Below are positions 43,601 to 51,502 of a stretch of 64,000 nt of DNA, one piece after another. The translations under genes and the position numbers were made by a program. The DNA comes from Alphaproteobacteria bacterium AO1-B. Lineage in GTDB: Bacteria; Pseudomonadota; Alphaproteobacteria; Rhizobiales; Stappiaceae. The stretch covers positions 434,001-498,000 of the forward strand of contig MLAX01000003.1 of assembly GCA_001890945.1 (NCBI GenBank), in the 5' to 3' direction. Each line of letters begins with the position of its first letter. The first letter of the stretch is position 1. The notes below the pieces were generated by a model. That model did no database searches. It had not been told where the DNA came from and was given only the letters and a program-made list of their open reading frames with translations.

Positions 43601-44943
43601 TCGGAAACTATCCGACGTCGATCCAGACCGAGTTCAAATTGGCTGCCGCTCAGGCGATGGTTGAGGCCAATGATTTCGGGATCGCAAACGGCATTCTTGC
43701 CGAGATCGAACCTGCCGAAGTCACGCGTGCACAAGCGGCGCGCTATGACATCTTGCGTGGCCGTGTTGCCGATGCATCCGGCCGCTCCCAGGAAGCCTTG
43801 ACCGTGTTTGATCTGGTCGCCCGGTCGGATGACCGGCCGCGGGCAGCGGAAGCCGAATATCGTGCGCTGCGCATCCGCTACCGCGATGGCGAGATGACCA
43901 TTGATGAAGCGATCGATCAGCTTGCTGCCCTTTCGACCTCCTGGCGCGGAGACGAAATCGAACTCAGAACGCTTCGGTTCCTGGCCCAGCTTTATGCGGA
44001 GCAAGGCCAATACCGAGAAGCGTTTGAGGCGATGAAATCCGCCGTGCAGGCCGAACCTGACGCAGACACCACGCGGCTGCTTCAGGAAGAAATGAACGCG
44101 TTGTTCAATTCGCTTTTCCTGGATGGAAAAGCGGATGAAATGCCACCGATCAAGGCTTTGGCGCTGTATTATGATTTTAGAGAATTGACGCCGATCGGCC
44201 GCCAGGGCGATGAAATGGTCCGTCTTCTCGCCAAGCGTCTTGTCGAAGTCGATCTTCTCGACCAGGCAACCGAATTGCTGCGCCATCAGGTCGATAACCG
44301 GTTGAAGGGGGCTGCCCGGGCCCAGATCGCAGCCGATCTTGGGGCGATCTATCTCATGGACCGGAAGCCGGAAGAAGCGCTTCGTGTCTTGAACCGGACC
44401 CGCCAAGCCAGCCTTCCGTCGACGCTGACACGTCAGCGCAACATCGTCGAAGCGCGGGCGCTCACTGAAAGCGGCCGCCCGGATCTGGCGCTGGAGCTTG
44501 TTCGGAACATGCGCGGAACTGATGTGGATCGGCTCCGGGCCGATACGTTCTGGGCCGCAGAGAGCTGGCGGGATGCCGGTGATCAACTTGAAGCCATGCA
44601 CGGCTCCCGCTGGTCGGACCAGATCCCCCTGGATGAGCTTGAGCGCCGAGATATTCTGCGCGCCGGGATTGCCTATTCTCTTGCCGGTGATCAGCTGAGC
44701 CTGGAGCGTTTGCAGAACAAGTATATGGCCAAGATGGCCGACAGTCCGGAAGCTTTGGCATTTGAAGTCGTCACCCGGCCGATCCAGGCACAAGGTGTCG
44801 AGTTCCTTGAAGTTGCCAGCCAATTGGCGGACGTCGACTCGTTGGAAACATTCCTGGAAGAGTACCGGCGTCAGTACATGTCCCCGGACCGCAGTTCCAA
44901 CCGCGCGGAAGGTCCACCGGTTGAAGCTGAGCCTGCGGGTTAA
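40633..44943 (+). CDS. Giant periplasmic AMIN-like/TPR protein of the flagellar locus
   Basis: 1436 residues if the TTG at 40633 is used (GAGG ten bases upstream); an ATG at 40666 would trim 11. A signal peptide or anchor spans 22-48 (QVAVLLVAALVSLTVPASIS). Two beta-rich AMIN-like modules occupy about 50-150 (GFGRIVLTFKDRTLLPTYDA) and 192-288 (FTRLVFDWSIKFDTAFV). A Pro/Gln/Glu-rich linker spans about 290-630. A third AMIN-like module lies near 640-735 (NTVRVVFPFSEPVSSAVFRR). From about 875 to 1400 come TPR-type helices (LMALARFYLAHQFPQEAMGW; AQLYAEQGQYREAFEAMKSA). AMIN domains bind peptidoglycan or envelope proteins. The role is unknown; position after motE suggests the motor's periplasmic part. 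Confidence 0.85.
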   Translation: MPRRIQTSLALMKFADYCERRAFACLQVAVLLVAALVSLTVPASISLADTLEPVELEVSQEQGFGRIVLTFKDRTLLPTYDAVITGGVLRISFQDPIDVNVDDVPLDLSDYVTIARRDPDGAAIRFALKTQYQINTLEAGEKLFIDILPMTWSGLPPGLPDDVVRELAKRAEEAMRKVRALEQARLKAQEGPQVTLHVGEHPTFTRLVFDWSIKFDTAFVRENDIIKLTFNHPAQLDISHLRTHLPPGVIDATSFLDKGKLKFLMRVEPSVDIRAFREEQTYVIDVTPENMEPNDPANALINQELSVADNENRSQMITAPGLRDTREVRNPRGLPPAAVSSSGGGRLKESRADESPGFTAVPLGGGGAGSSDNGSQAAPTDDSAQAPPIEEITIAQAPPPAGVAGDGPRQKPPGTSGVPNAENRANNRTGQGPVQVVSEDEAPGETNLPLESVSADPVVLADADGNEASATADGSEITASIGPQDGEFGDSYATGTSDVNVPRPIQLAQASQRAMPLGDVPPLEEQISRPAPMLDLSTQQPGDPLPEAPQPGNAIPTLQPAEALDENNRPAVPNSSVQIRQNNTLGGSDIPAGIQLPQTEVQAPETWRATGGRDVGAPRVSPERPPENFGAEARNFVSAEARRIGNTVRVVFPFSEPVSSAVFRRNDSIWLVFDTDATIDTRGMVSALAETAETIDVEQHGDYQILRLDMNDPVLATVGADGNAWSLVIGDLILEPSIPLKMERTVRGDGGSILRVLYQDPQHIRSITDPFVGDTISLVTGFGPPRGLLKPQNFVDLEALSSAQGIALATRSDGVKIKILGDDVIIEKDGGLALSNRHLRGGTGTLSRIVEPDDDGTVEFVSLSTTGPGAFRSRLNELQSDLAQTPEGKRAKPLMALARFYLAHQFPQEAMGWLNLALEENLALAEDSSFNLVKGAALAMADRPEEAYEHLHRPDLKNSPDAAVWQTIVDVKLGNWTQARIAMPRGRAVVGNYPTSIQTEFKLAAAQAMVEANDFGIANGILAEIEPAEVTRAQAARYDILRGRVADASGRSQEALTVFDLVARSDDRPRAAEAEYRALRIRYRDGEMTIDEAIDQLAALSTSWRGDEIELRTLRFLAQLYAEQGQYREAFEAMKSAVQAEPDADTTRLLQEEMNALFNSLFLDGKADEMPPIKALALYYDFRELTPIGRQGDEMVRLLAKRLVEVDLLDQATELLRHQVDNRLKGAARAQIAADLGAIYLMDRKPEEALRVLNRTRQASLPSTLTRQRNIVEARALTESGRPDLALELVRNMRGTDVDRLRADTFWAAESWRDAGDQLEAMHGSRWSDQIPLDELERRDILRAGIAYSLAGDQLSLERLQNKYMAKMADSPEALAFEVVTRPIQAQGVEFLEVASQLADVDSLETFLEEYRRQYMSPDRSSNRAEGPPVEAEPAG

Positions 44944-45083
44944 GGCCTGATATCTATCTATATTGATTAAATGCGGAACGCGTCTGGTAGCGCGTGCGTT
45001 GTTCTTTGTGCGAGCAACGCAAGGCGTTAGAGCGTCGGAAGCTAGCCGATGCTAACTGAATTAACATCTAAGGGGGAGACGCT

Positions 45084-46181
45084 TCAGTGCGCCGTAACGG
45101 TAGCGCCCAGGGTCGACGCTGCTGCAGCCGCTGCTGCTGCGGCAGCATTCCTCGGCTTCTTGAGTTCTTTTTTGTACCGCATGACCAGTTCCGGAATGCT
45201 CCGGGTGCTCCGGTCCAGCCACTCGCAGCGCGCTTTCAGGAAATCACGGTAAGTTTTCTCGTGAATGCCTGTCTGCAGCATCAAGCGCATGATTGCGCCG
45301 TCCGCATCTGACTTCAGCGTGTCTGACACCACATCGTCGGCGAGATTGATCTTGCGGCTGATCAACCAGATCGCTGCATCCAGGCGCTGTTCCTCGAACA
45401 GGGTCCTTAGGATTGCATCAAAGGACAGCTCACCATTTGCGATCTGTACGCTTGCTTCATGCCGGGAGTAAATGACCCCATCGATCTCGATGTCGCCTTC
45501 GCCGCGTTTGATGTTGTTGATCTGCGCGGCCAGCTTTTCCAGGGTGTCTTCCTCGATGGCGCGCTTTAGAGGCGCCGGAAAGATCGGACAGTTGGTCTCC
45601 AGGATCTGCATCTGGGTTTCCAGGAACTCGCTGTCGCGCAAGGCGCGCCTTGCAAGTCCACCAAGCACTTCAACTTCCGTGTTTGCAAAGATCAAAAGCG
45701 CCAACACGCCGCGGACGGAGAAGGGGGCGTCGAGATTTTCCAGGAGCGCATGCACCACTGGCCGGGCACTTCTGGCAATCAGCTTGTCGGTGACCTCTTC
45801 GCTGAGATCGTCGCGGTGCGCCATGACCCCCCGCTTGTCGTTTCCGCCGCTGGTGGCGATTGCCATCAGGGCGTCCTGGCTGATGACCGGGGAGCATTCG
45901 ATGACAGGTTCGGACAGGGCAAAATCTTCTTGGGCAAGACGGTCGGCAAGGTCCGGAATGATCCGGTTGGTTTTGGCGAGACGGACAACCAGTTCATAGC
46001 GCGCGCTGCGGTCCAGCTGATCGAAGACGGACAGCACAATCCTGGAAAAGAGTTCCCGCTCATTTTCCGTAGGGTCGTGGTCTTCCGAACGCGCATATTC
46101 CCCCACAAGGGTCCGGATCAATTTTGAGCGAGCTTCAGGTTCTTTGATGCGCGCGAGTTGTTCAAGTTGTTCTATGAGCAC
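45084..46181 (-). CDS. DUF2336 protein with poly-alanine tract
   Basis: 365 residues from a GTG start. HEAT-like helices fill the protein: LVVRLAKTNRIIPDLADRLA, FALSEPVIECSPVIS and RSARPVVHALLENLDAPFSV are typical of DUF2336 (often linked with PilZ or sensor proteins in alphaproteobacteria). After LVMRYKKELKKPRN the C-terminus has ten alanines in a row and then STLGATVTAH. It lies alone on the minus strand between two flagellar operons, converging on the giant TPR gene. Function is not known. Confidence 0.85.
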   Translation of the reverse strand: MLIEQLEQLARIKEPEARSKLIRTLVGEYARSEDHDPTENERELFSRIVLSVFDQLDRSARYELVVRLAKTNRIIPDLADRLAQEDFALSEPVIECSPVISQDALMAIATSGGNDKRGVMAHRDDLSEEVTDKLIARSARPVVHALLENLDAPFSVRGVLALLIFANTEVEVLGGLARRALRDSEFLETQMQILETNCPIFPAPLKRAIEEDTLEKLAAQINNIKRGEGDIEIDGVIYSRHEASVQIANGELSFDAILRTLFEEQRLDAAIWLISRKINLADDVVSDTLKSDADGAIMRLMLQTGIHEKTYRDFLKARCEWLDRSTRSIPELVMRYKKELKKPRNAAAAAAAAAASTLGATVTAH

Positions 46182-46420
46182 CTAAAAACCAAACTTCTTT
46201 TGGAGTGGCGTTCTGCAATGATCGGTATTATTTCAAATACTGTGTTAATTTTTCTCTACTTGTCAGCATGAGAAAAGTGCAGGGGCTCATCCACGATTTG
46301 GCATTTTGCGCCAACGGTTGGCGACCATCAGCGCGCGCCAATGTTCCCGGTGAAACAAGATCGCTCAGAATTGGAGCGTATGCCCGAATCTGGAAGTCGG
46401 GCATTGCACAGCAATACCCG

Positions 46421-47188
46421 CTAGCCGCCCCCGAAACTCTTGACCAGGGATCCCGCCACTAGGTTCCAGCCATCGACTAGAACAAAGAAAATAAGCTTAA
46501 AGGGCAGAGAGATCACCACTGGCGGCAACATCATCATACCCATCGACATGAGGACCGAGGCAATCACAAGGTCAATGATCAGGAATGGCAGATAAAGCAG
46601 GAAACCGATCTCGAACGCCCGCCTGAGTTCGGAAATCATGAAGGCCGGAATGAGGACCGCCATCTCGAGATCTTCCGGTGTTTCAGGAGCGTCCCGGCCG
46701 GACAGTTCCTGAAAGAGCATCAGATCTTTTTCCCGCACCTGTGACAGCATAAAGTCCCGGAACGGCTCGGACGCCCGTTCATAGGCCTGATCGATTTCGA
46801 TATCGCCATCGATCAGGGGCTGGATACCTGCGTCATAGGCTGCTTGAAGCGTCGGCATCATGATAAAGGCAGACAGGAACAGGGCGAGGCTCACCATCAC
46901 CATGTTGGGCGGTGCGGTCTGCAGGCCGATCGCCGACCGCAAGAGCGACAGAACCACCACGATCCGGGTAAAGCTCGTGACCATCACAAGGATGGACGGC
47001 GCCAATGACAGCACCGTCAAAAGGATCACGAGTTGAACCGCACGCTCAGTCAGGTTCGCGTCATCCCCGAACCCAACGGAGATTTCCTGCGCCTGCGTCG
47101 GCAAGGTGAGTGCAATGGCACCCAGTGCAAACACCAGGCTTGCTGTCAGATATTTAAGCCAGTGGATGCGGCTAATGCGGCCCGTCAT
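46421..47188 (-). CDS. fliP: Flagellar export gate protein FliP
   Basis: 255 residues with a cleavable signal peptide (ASLVFALGAIALTLPTQAQE) as usual for FliP. Hallmarks: SILVMVTSFTRIVVVLSLLR, LQTAPPNMVMVSLALFLSAF, then LIPAFMISELRRAFEIGFLL and SMGMMMLPPVVISLPFKLIF. FliP5FliQ4FliR1 forms the core of the export gate in the inner membrane. It overlaps fliO by four bases. fliQ and fliR are in the other operon, at 50.4-51.5 kb. Confidence 0.97.
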   Translation of the reverse strand: MTGRISRIHWLKYLTASLVFALGAIALTLPTQAQEISVGFGDDANLTERAVQLVILLTVLSLAPSILVMVTSFTRIVVVLSLLRSAIGLQTAPPNMVMVSLALFLSAFIMMPTLQAAYDAGIQPLIDGDIEIDQAYERASEPFRDFMLSQVREKDLMLFQELSGRDAPETPEDLEMAVLIPAFMISELRRAFEIGFLLYLPFLIIDLVIASVLMSMGMMMLPPVVISLPFKLIFFVLVDGWNLVAGSLVKSFGGG

Positions 47189-48759
47189 TGTTTCGGCTGT
47201 CCACCCAATTCATCCAGAATTTTCGCCATCTCTGCTTCGATCGGATTGCGGTCTCCAATGCCTTGGTCTTGCGGGGTCTGGGCCTGCTTGCCTGTACCGA
47301 TCTCTTTTTTCTCCTCGCCGGAGTTTTCGGCCGTTTCGGCCGCCTTGACCGGCTCGCTCACGTCGTGTGCGTCTTTTTTCTCGTCTGTTTCTTTGGTCTC
47401 GACAACGATGCCGGCTGGCTTTTCCTCAGTTGGCTCTGATGCCGATGCCTCAACCTTTTGTGGTTCTGTGCCGGTTGTGGTCGTGGCGGGCTCGTCGAAC
47501 AATTCCTTTTCAATGCTCTCGGCCATGACATTTGTTAGATCCGCCTTTTCTGCCGAAGAGGAGTTGTCTTTCGGCTTTTCCGGATCTGACGCATTTTCAA
47601 CTGCAAGTACTGCTTCCGCACCGAGTTTCGGTTTTTCTGCCTGTTGGTTTGAGCCTTGAAGAGTTTCTTGAGATTGGGGTGTGGTGTTGGTGTTGGGGGT
47701 CAGGACAGGCTCAACCCGTTTTTGTGAGCTGTCCGTTTCGACCGGTGTAACCAACGCCGTTTTTGCCCGGGCTGCTGGACCAGAAGCTGGCGGCGATATT
47801 TTTGCAGACCCATAGGACGGCCGGTCCTTTGGAGAGAACGGCCGCGCCAATGAACTCAAAGAGTTGCTGAGCCGGGAAGCCGGTTTTGGGGCCTCATCCT
47901 TGGTCGCAGACAAAACCGGCGCAGAACTGCCTGGTTCTGGCTTCGTGGCGGTGACAGTTGAAGCGGAGAGGGCCGGTGCCTTGTCATTCGAAACCGGGCT
48001 TGCAGGTGCAACGGTGACCGGCGGCGTCTGCGCATTTGCTGAACTTGGTGCTGTTGTTTGTTCAGCGGGGCGAGGACCTACCGGCTGAGCACTTTTGTTT
48101 TGGCTGATTGAGCCCATGGAGGGGCGAGGGCTTCCGGCCAGGGTCTGTGGCTTGGCGGGTGCCGCAGGCGAGGAGGGTTGTGGTGCCTGGCGCGGTGGAA
48201 GAGCAGCGGTCGCCGGCGCTTTGGGCGCGCTCTCTACCGGTGTGGCCGGTGCCGGTACAGGTGCCGTGGCCATTGCCGTTGATGGTGCCGGTTGCGCCGG
48301 CGCTTTCAGATCTGGCGCCTGATGAGGTTGCTGTGCAGCCGCGCTGTCTTCCGGTGTCAGAGGAATATCCGGACCAGGAGCAAGAGGTGCCTTGATGCCC
48401 CCTGCCTGCGCTGCGGCCTGATGGGTGCCGGTTCTGGTTTGCCCGGCAGCGAGTGGCGTGTTGCGGATGATGTTTTGCTCAACCACGACATCTGTCGGGC
48501 CGCCGACAAGGATCAGATGCTCGATATTGTCCCGGCGCACCAGCAAAAGCCGGCGGCGATTGTCGATCGCGGCACTGTCCATAAGTCCGATGCGCGGCTG
48601 GCGCCCGCGCGACTGTGTGATCCGGCCGCCCATCAGCCGTTTGATGATGAATATGAACAATCCAAACAGGGCCAGAACAACCGCCAGAGAAATGATCAGC
48701 GCCAGTCCCTGCGCCACGCTTTCTCCGACCTGAAATGTGTTTTGAATCCAGTTGTACAT
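47185..48759 (-). CDS. fliO: FliO with a very long disordered C-terminal extension
   Basis: 524 residues from the ATG at 48759, supported by CGAGGTAAAG; a start ten codons earlier lacks one. The N-terminal 95 residues are a FliO domain: one transmembrane helix (LALIISLAVVLALFGLFIFI) then RLMGGRITQSRGRQPRIGL, DSAAIDNRRRLLLVRRDNIE and HLILVGGPTDVVVEQNI. Residues 100-524 are Pro/Ala/Ser/Thr-rich, later Glu/Lys-rich, without a fold. The last helix is IEAEMAKILDELGGQ. Enteric FliO has about 120 residues. FliO stabilises FliP during gate assembly. It overlaps fliP by four bases. Confidence 0.9.
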   Translation of the reverse strand: MYNWIQNTFQVGESVAQGLALIISLAVVLALFGLFIFIIKRLMGGRITQSRGRQPRIGLMDSAAIDNRRRLLLVRRDNIEHLILVGGPTDVVVEQNIIRNTPLAAGQTRTGTHQAAAQAGGIKAPLAPGPDIPLTPEDSAAAQQPHQAPDLKAPAQPAPSTAMATAPVPAPATPVESAPKAPATAALPPRQAPQPSSPAAPAKPQTLAGSPRPSMGSISQNKSAQPVGPRPAEQTTAPSSANAQTPPVTVAPASPVSNDKAPALSASTVTATKPEPGSSAPVLSATKDEAPKPASRLSNSLSSLARPFSPKDRPSYGSAKISPPASGPAARAKTALVTPVETDSSQKRVEPVLTPNTNTTPQSQETLQGSNQQAEKPKLGAEAVLAVENASDPEKPKDNSSSAEKADLTNVMAESIEKELFDEPATTTTGTEPQKVEASASEPTEEKPAGIVVETKETDEKKDAHDVSEPVKAAETAENSGEEKKEIGTGKQAQTPQDQGIGDRNPIEAEMAKILDELGGQPKQ

Positions 48760-49179
48760 CTTTACCTCGTGCCGTCCCTTGGCGCCCAAACCGGGAGACA
48801 GCGTTTACTGTTGAATGTGTTCCTGATGACGGCTTGTGGCGTTTATCCCCAGTAATTCCGAACATCACCGCGTTGGGGCGTGCTCATTCAAATCGGCTGT
48901 AATTGCCTGCCGTTTTCGATCAGTGCCGCACCTGTTCTGGCTGCTCTTGGCAATTTCTGCCGCTTGATGCCCCGTCTCGAATCTCTCTTAGTCTCAAAGT
49001 TAACAGAGCTAGGCAGAATTTGCCTGTGGTCGGGGCGCGGTAATTCGCGAAATGCACGAAAAACATGCGGGGCTTTGGTGAAAAATTAACGCCGGACCTG
49101 TCTACGTTAAGAATAGTTAACCACTCATTAACCATTTCGTCGGCAATCTTTGCCTGTTGGTTAACAGAAAGTGAATCGG
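48760..49179. other. Divergent promoter region fliO / flgB
   Basis: This 420-bp gap contains a perfect CtrA box at 49117-49131 and extra TTAA sequences at 49086, 49107 and 49162 near flgB. The fliO side has no motif I can name. A 69-codon plus-strand frame (48880-49089) has no ribosome site and is not taken as a gene. Confidence 0.75.
49117..49131 (+). promoter_or_regulatory. CtrA box of the flgB operon
   Basis: TTAA-CCACTCA-TTAA(CC) matches the CtrA consensus fully, 49-63 bp before the flgB ATG. The flgBC-fliE genes are class II, CtrA-dependent genes in Caulobacter. Confidence 0.75.
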
Positions 49180-49584
49180 ATGGCTTTTACGGACTTGCCT
49201 CTGTTCCAGGCGCTGAAATCCAAGATGCAATGGCACCAAACGCGCCAGGGGGTCTTGGCTGAGAACATTGCGAACTCGGATACGCCTGAATTCGAAGCGC
49301 GCGATGTCAAAGCTTACTCGTTTGATGATCACATAGGGCGTGAGGCTTTCGGCCTGACAACGGAACGCACCTCCGTTGCCCACATATCCGGAATGATCGG
49401 ATCGGGTATCGGTGGCAAGGCCGAGCGCCGCGACAGTTTTGAGATCACACCCAGCGGCAATGCGGTCAACCTGGAAGAGCAGATGATGAAAATCACGCAG
49501 AACCAGATGGACTTTCAGGCAGCAACGACCCTTTACACAAAAGGGCTTGGGTTGATCCGCACTGCACTTTCGAAGACCGCGTAA
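49180..49584 (+). CDS. flgB: Proximal rod protein FlgB
   Basis: 134 residues from the ATG at 49180, with CAGAAAG nine bases upstream; an in-frame GTG three codons earlier is possible. Motifs: LPLFQALKSKMQWHQTRQGV, LAENIANSDTPEFEARDV and the C-terminal QMMKITQNQMDFQAATTLY. FlgB forms the proximal rod. It is first in flgB-flgC-fliE-fliQ-fliR-flhB. Confidence 0.95.
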   Translation: MAFTDLPLFQALKSKMQWHQTRQGVLAENIANSDTPEFEARDVKAYSFDDHIGREAFGLTTERTSVAHISGMIGSGIGGKAERRDSFEITPSGNAVNLEEQMMKITQNQMDFQAATTLYTKGLGLIRTALSKTA

Positions 49585-49616
49585 CAGAACGGCAATGCAA
49601 TGAGGAGTGACATCCT

Positions 49617-50027
49617 ATGGATCTGATGAAGTCCCTGTTCATCTCCGCTTCCGGCCTGAAAGCGCAGAACGGACGGATGCGGGTGATTGCGGAAAACATC
49701 GCCAACGCAAATTCGACCGCCCGGACCCCGGACGAAGAGCCGTACCGGCGGAAAATTCCGACCTTTCAGTCCGAATTCGACAAGCAACTTGGCGCTGACA
49801 AGGTGGAGCTCGGACGGATTGTTGAAGACAAGTCCGCTTTCAAGTCGACCCATATGCCCGGGCATCCGGCGGCGGATGAAAACGGCTATGTGCTGCAGCC
49901 GAATGTCAGCACACTGGTTGAATCGGCCGACATGCGGGAAGCTCAACGCTCCTATGAAGCCAACCTCAACGTCATCGAAACCACGCGCAAAATGCTGCAG
50001 CGGACGATCGATATCCTGCGGGCCTGA
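49617..50027 (+). CDS. flgC: Proximal rod protein FlgC
   Basis: 136 residues. LFISASGLKAQNGRMRVIAE, NIANANSTARTPDEEPYRRK and STLVESADMREAQRSYEANL are diagnostic for FlgC. The C-terminus NVIETTRKMLQRTIDILRA is the D0 helix. GAGGAGTGACATCC is the ribosome site. It is 32 bp after flgB and 47 bp before fliE, the usual rod-gene order. Confidence 0.97.
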   Translation: MDLMKSLFISASGLKAQNGRMRVIAENIANANSTARTPDEEPYRRKIPTFQSEFDKQLGADKVELGRIVEDKSAFKSTHMPGHPAADENGYVLQPNVSTLVESADMREAQRSYEANLNVIETTRKMLQRTIDILRA

Positions 50028-50074
50028 GGGCACTTGCGCCATCGCCTGAAGCAACCGGATTAAGGAAGTAACCC

Positions 50075-50389
50075 ATGTCGACAATGTCCATTGCAAACAA
50101 TGCCTACCAGATGGCGGCCCAGCTTCAGCAGCAGGCAAAAGCGATTGAAGATCCGACACCTGTTCGTGAGCAGGTTGATTTTGGGCAAATGGTGCAAAGC
50201 GCGGTCGAAAATGTCGTTGACCAGGGCCGGGTGGCGGATGCCAAGGCCGTCGGCTTGATCGAAGGCAAGGCCGATGTTGTCGATGTGGTGACGGCCGTTG
50301 CCGAAGCTGAGGTTACACTGGAAACTATGGTTGCGGTCCGCGACCGTGTGATTTCGGCCTATGAAGAAATCATGCGGATGCCGATCTGA
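50075..50389 (+). CDS. fliE: MS-ring/rod junction protein FliE
   Basis: 104 residues. The conserved helices are FGQMVQSAVENVVDQGRVAD and EAEVTLETMVAVRDRVISAY, ending YEEIMRMPI as FliE proteins do. FliE links the MS ring (FliF, not in this window) to the rod and is exported early. AAGGAAGTAACCC precedes the ATG. It sits between the rod genes and the export-gate genes in the same operon. Confidence 0.95.
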   Translation: MSTMSIANNAYQMAAQLQQQAKAIEDPTPVREQVDFGQMVQSAVENVVDQGRVADAKAVGLIEGKADVVDVVTAVAEAEVTLETMVAVRDRVISAYEEIMRMPI

Positions 50390-50436
50390 TCTGGTCTTAG
50401 TTTTGTTTGAAGGCGCTGTAGCGCGGAGGTGGTGTA

Positions 50437-50709
50437 ATGACCGGTCCTGAAGTGCTTGATCTGGCCCGGTCTGCTGTGTGGGCGATGATCCTGATTGCCG
50501 GGCCAACCATGGTGATCGGTCTGCTCGTCGGTGTGATCATCGCGCTGTTTCAAGCCTTGACCCAAATCCAGGAAATGACACTGGTCTTCGTGCCAAAGAT
50601 CCTCGCGATCTTTGTGACGCTTTTGCTTTCCCTTCCGTTCATGAGCCAGGTTCTGGAAGGCTTTATGGGTGAAATCGCCGAGATGATCCTCGCCACTGGT
50701 CCGGTTTGA
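50437..50709 (+). CDS. fliQ: Flagellar export gate protein FliQ
   Basis: 90 residues with two transmembrane helices. LARSAVWAMILIAGPTMVIG and IIALFQALTQIQEMTLVFVP are diagnostic for FliQ/SctS, with PKILAIFVTLLLSLPFMSQV after them. GCGGAGGTGGTGTA is the ribosome site. It is part of the inner-membrane gate with FliP and FliR. It is 10 bp before fliR. Confidence 0.96.
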   Translation: MTGPEVLDLARSAVWAMILIAGPTMVIGLLVGVIIALFQALTQIQEMTLVFVPKILAIFVTLLLSLPFMSQVLEGFMGEIAEMILATGPV

Positions 50710-50719
50710 GGCCTGAGGG

Positions 50720-51493
50720 ATGACGATCGAGCTTGATTTCCTGCCAGACGTTGCGGCCGCGTTCATGCTGATGTTTGCGCGTCTTGGCACGATGATCATG
50801 CTGCTTCCAGCTCTTGGAGAAAGCTCGATCCCAACCAGGTTTCGCCTAACCATCGCTTTGGCTCTGACCTTGGTGCTCTACCCGGTCGGCTCCCAGCTCT
50901 ACCCAGCGGATCTGGTATCGAACCCGGCACAGCTCGGTGTCCTCTTGATCAGCGAAATCATCATCGGGGTTGCCATCGGGCTTTGCGCAAAATTGGTGAC
51001 GTCTGCCGTGCAGATTGCCGGCGTGATCATGGCAAACCAATCCGGTCTTGCCTTCGCGCTTGGCACTGACATCTCCAATGAAGGACAGCAAGGCGCGCTT
51101 TTTGGAAACTTTCTTGCCCTAGTCGGCATAACGCTGATCTTCACCACAGACACGCATTATCTGGTGATCGCTGCCCTTCACGACAGTTTTACGTTATTCC
51201 CACCTGGCAGCATGCCACCGGTTGGAGATTTTTCCGAGAATTTCGCCGAGACAGTGGCGATGGTGTTCTCGATCGCGGTGCGGATGAGCGCACCGTTTCT
51301 TGTCGTTGGTCTGGTCTTTTATTTCGGCCTTGGTTTGTTGAACAAGCTGATGCCGCAGATGCAGATCTTCTTCATCGCCATGCCTGTGAACATTGCGATC
51401 GGGTTCTTCCTTCTCATGGTGCTCATAAGCACGCTGATGATGTTCTATCTTGAACACGTCCAGCAGGCTCTGGGCAAGTTTATAGCGGGGTAG
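50720..51493 (+). CDS. fliR: Flagellar export gate protein FliR
   Basis: 257 residues with about six transmembrane helices. FMLMFARLGTMIMLLPALGE, STPTRFRL-like SSIPTRFRLTIALALTL, LLISEIIIGVAIGLCAKLVT and GFFLLMVLISTLMMFYLEHV fit FliR. It completes the gate with FliP and FliQ. CCTGAGGG lies just before the ATG. The gap to flhB is 9 bp. Confidence 0.96.
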   Translation: MTIELDFLPDVAAAFMLMFARLGTMIMLLPALGESSIPTRFRLTIALALTLVLYPVGSQLYPADLVSNPAQLGVLLISEIIIGVAIGLCAKLVTSAVQIAGVIMANQSGLAFALGTDISNEGQQGALFGNFLALVGITLIFTTDTHYLVIAALHDSFTLFPPGSMPPVGDFSENFAETVAMVFSIAVRMSAPFLVVGLVFYFGLGLLNKLMPQMQIFFIAMPVNIAIGFFLLMVLISTLMMFYLEHVQQALGKFIAG

Positions 51494-51502
51494 CGGTGCG
51501 TT

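Noticed and set aside
43483-44823. 446-codon minus-strand open frame
   Set aside because: Antisense shadow of the TPR part of the giant protein; no start signal and no domain pattern.
48880-49089. 69-codon plus-strand frame in the fliO/flgB gap
   Set aside because: No ribosome site and no recognisable pattern; it ends next to the promoter motifs of flgB.
49141-49158. CGGCAATCTTTGCC before flgB as a sigma-54 site
   Set aside because: The GG-to-GC distance is 10 rather than 12 bases and the CtrA box explains this promoter better.
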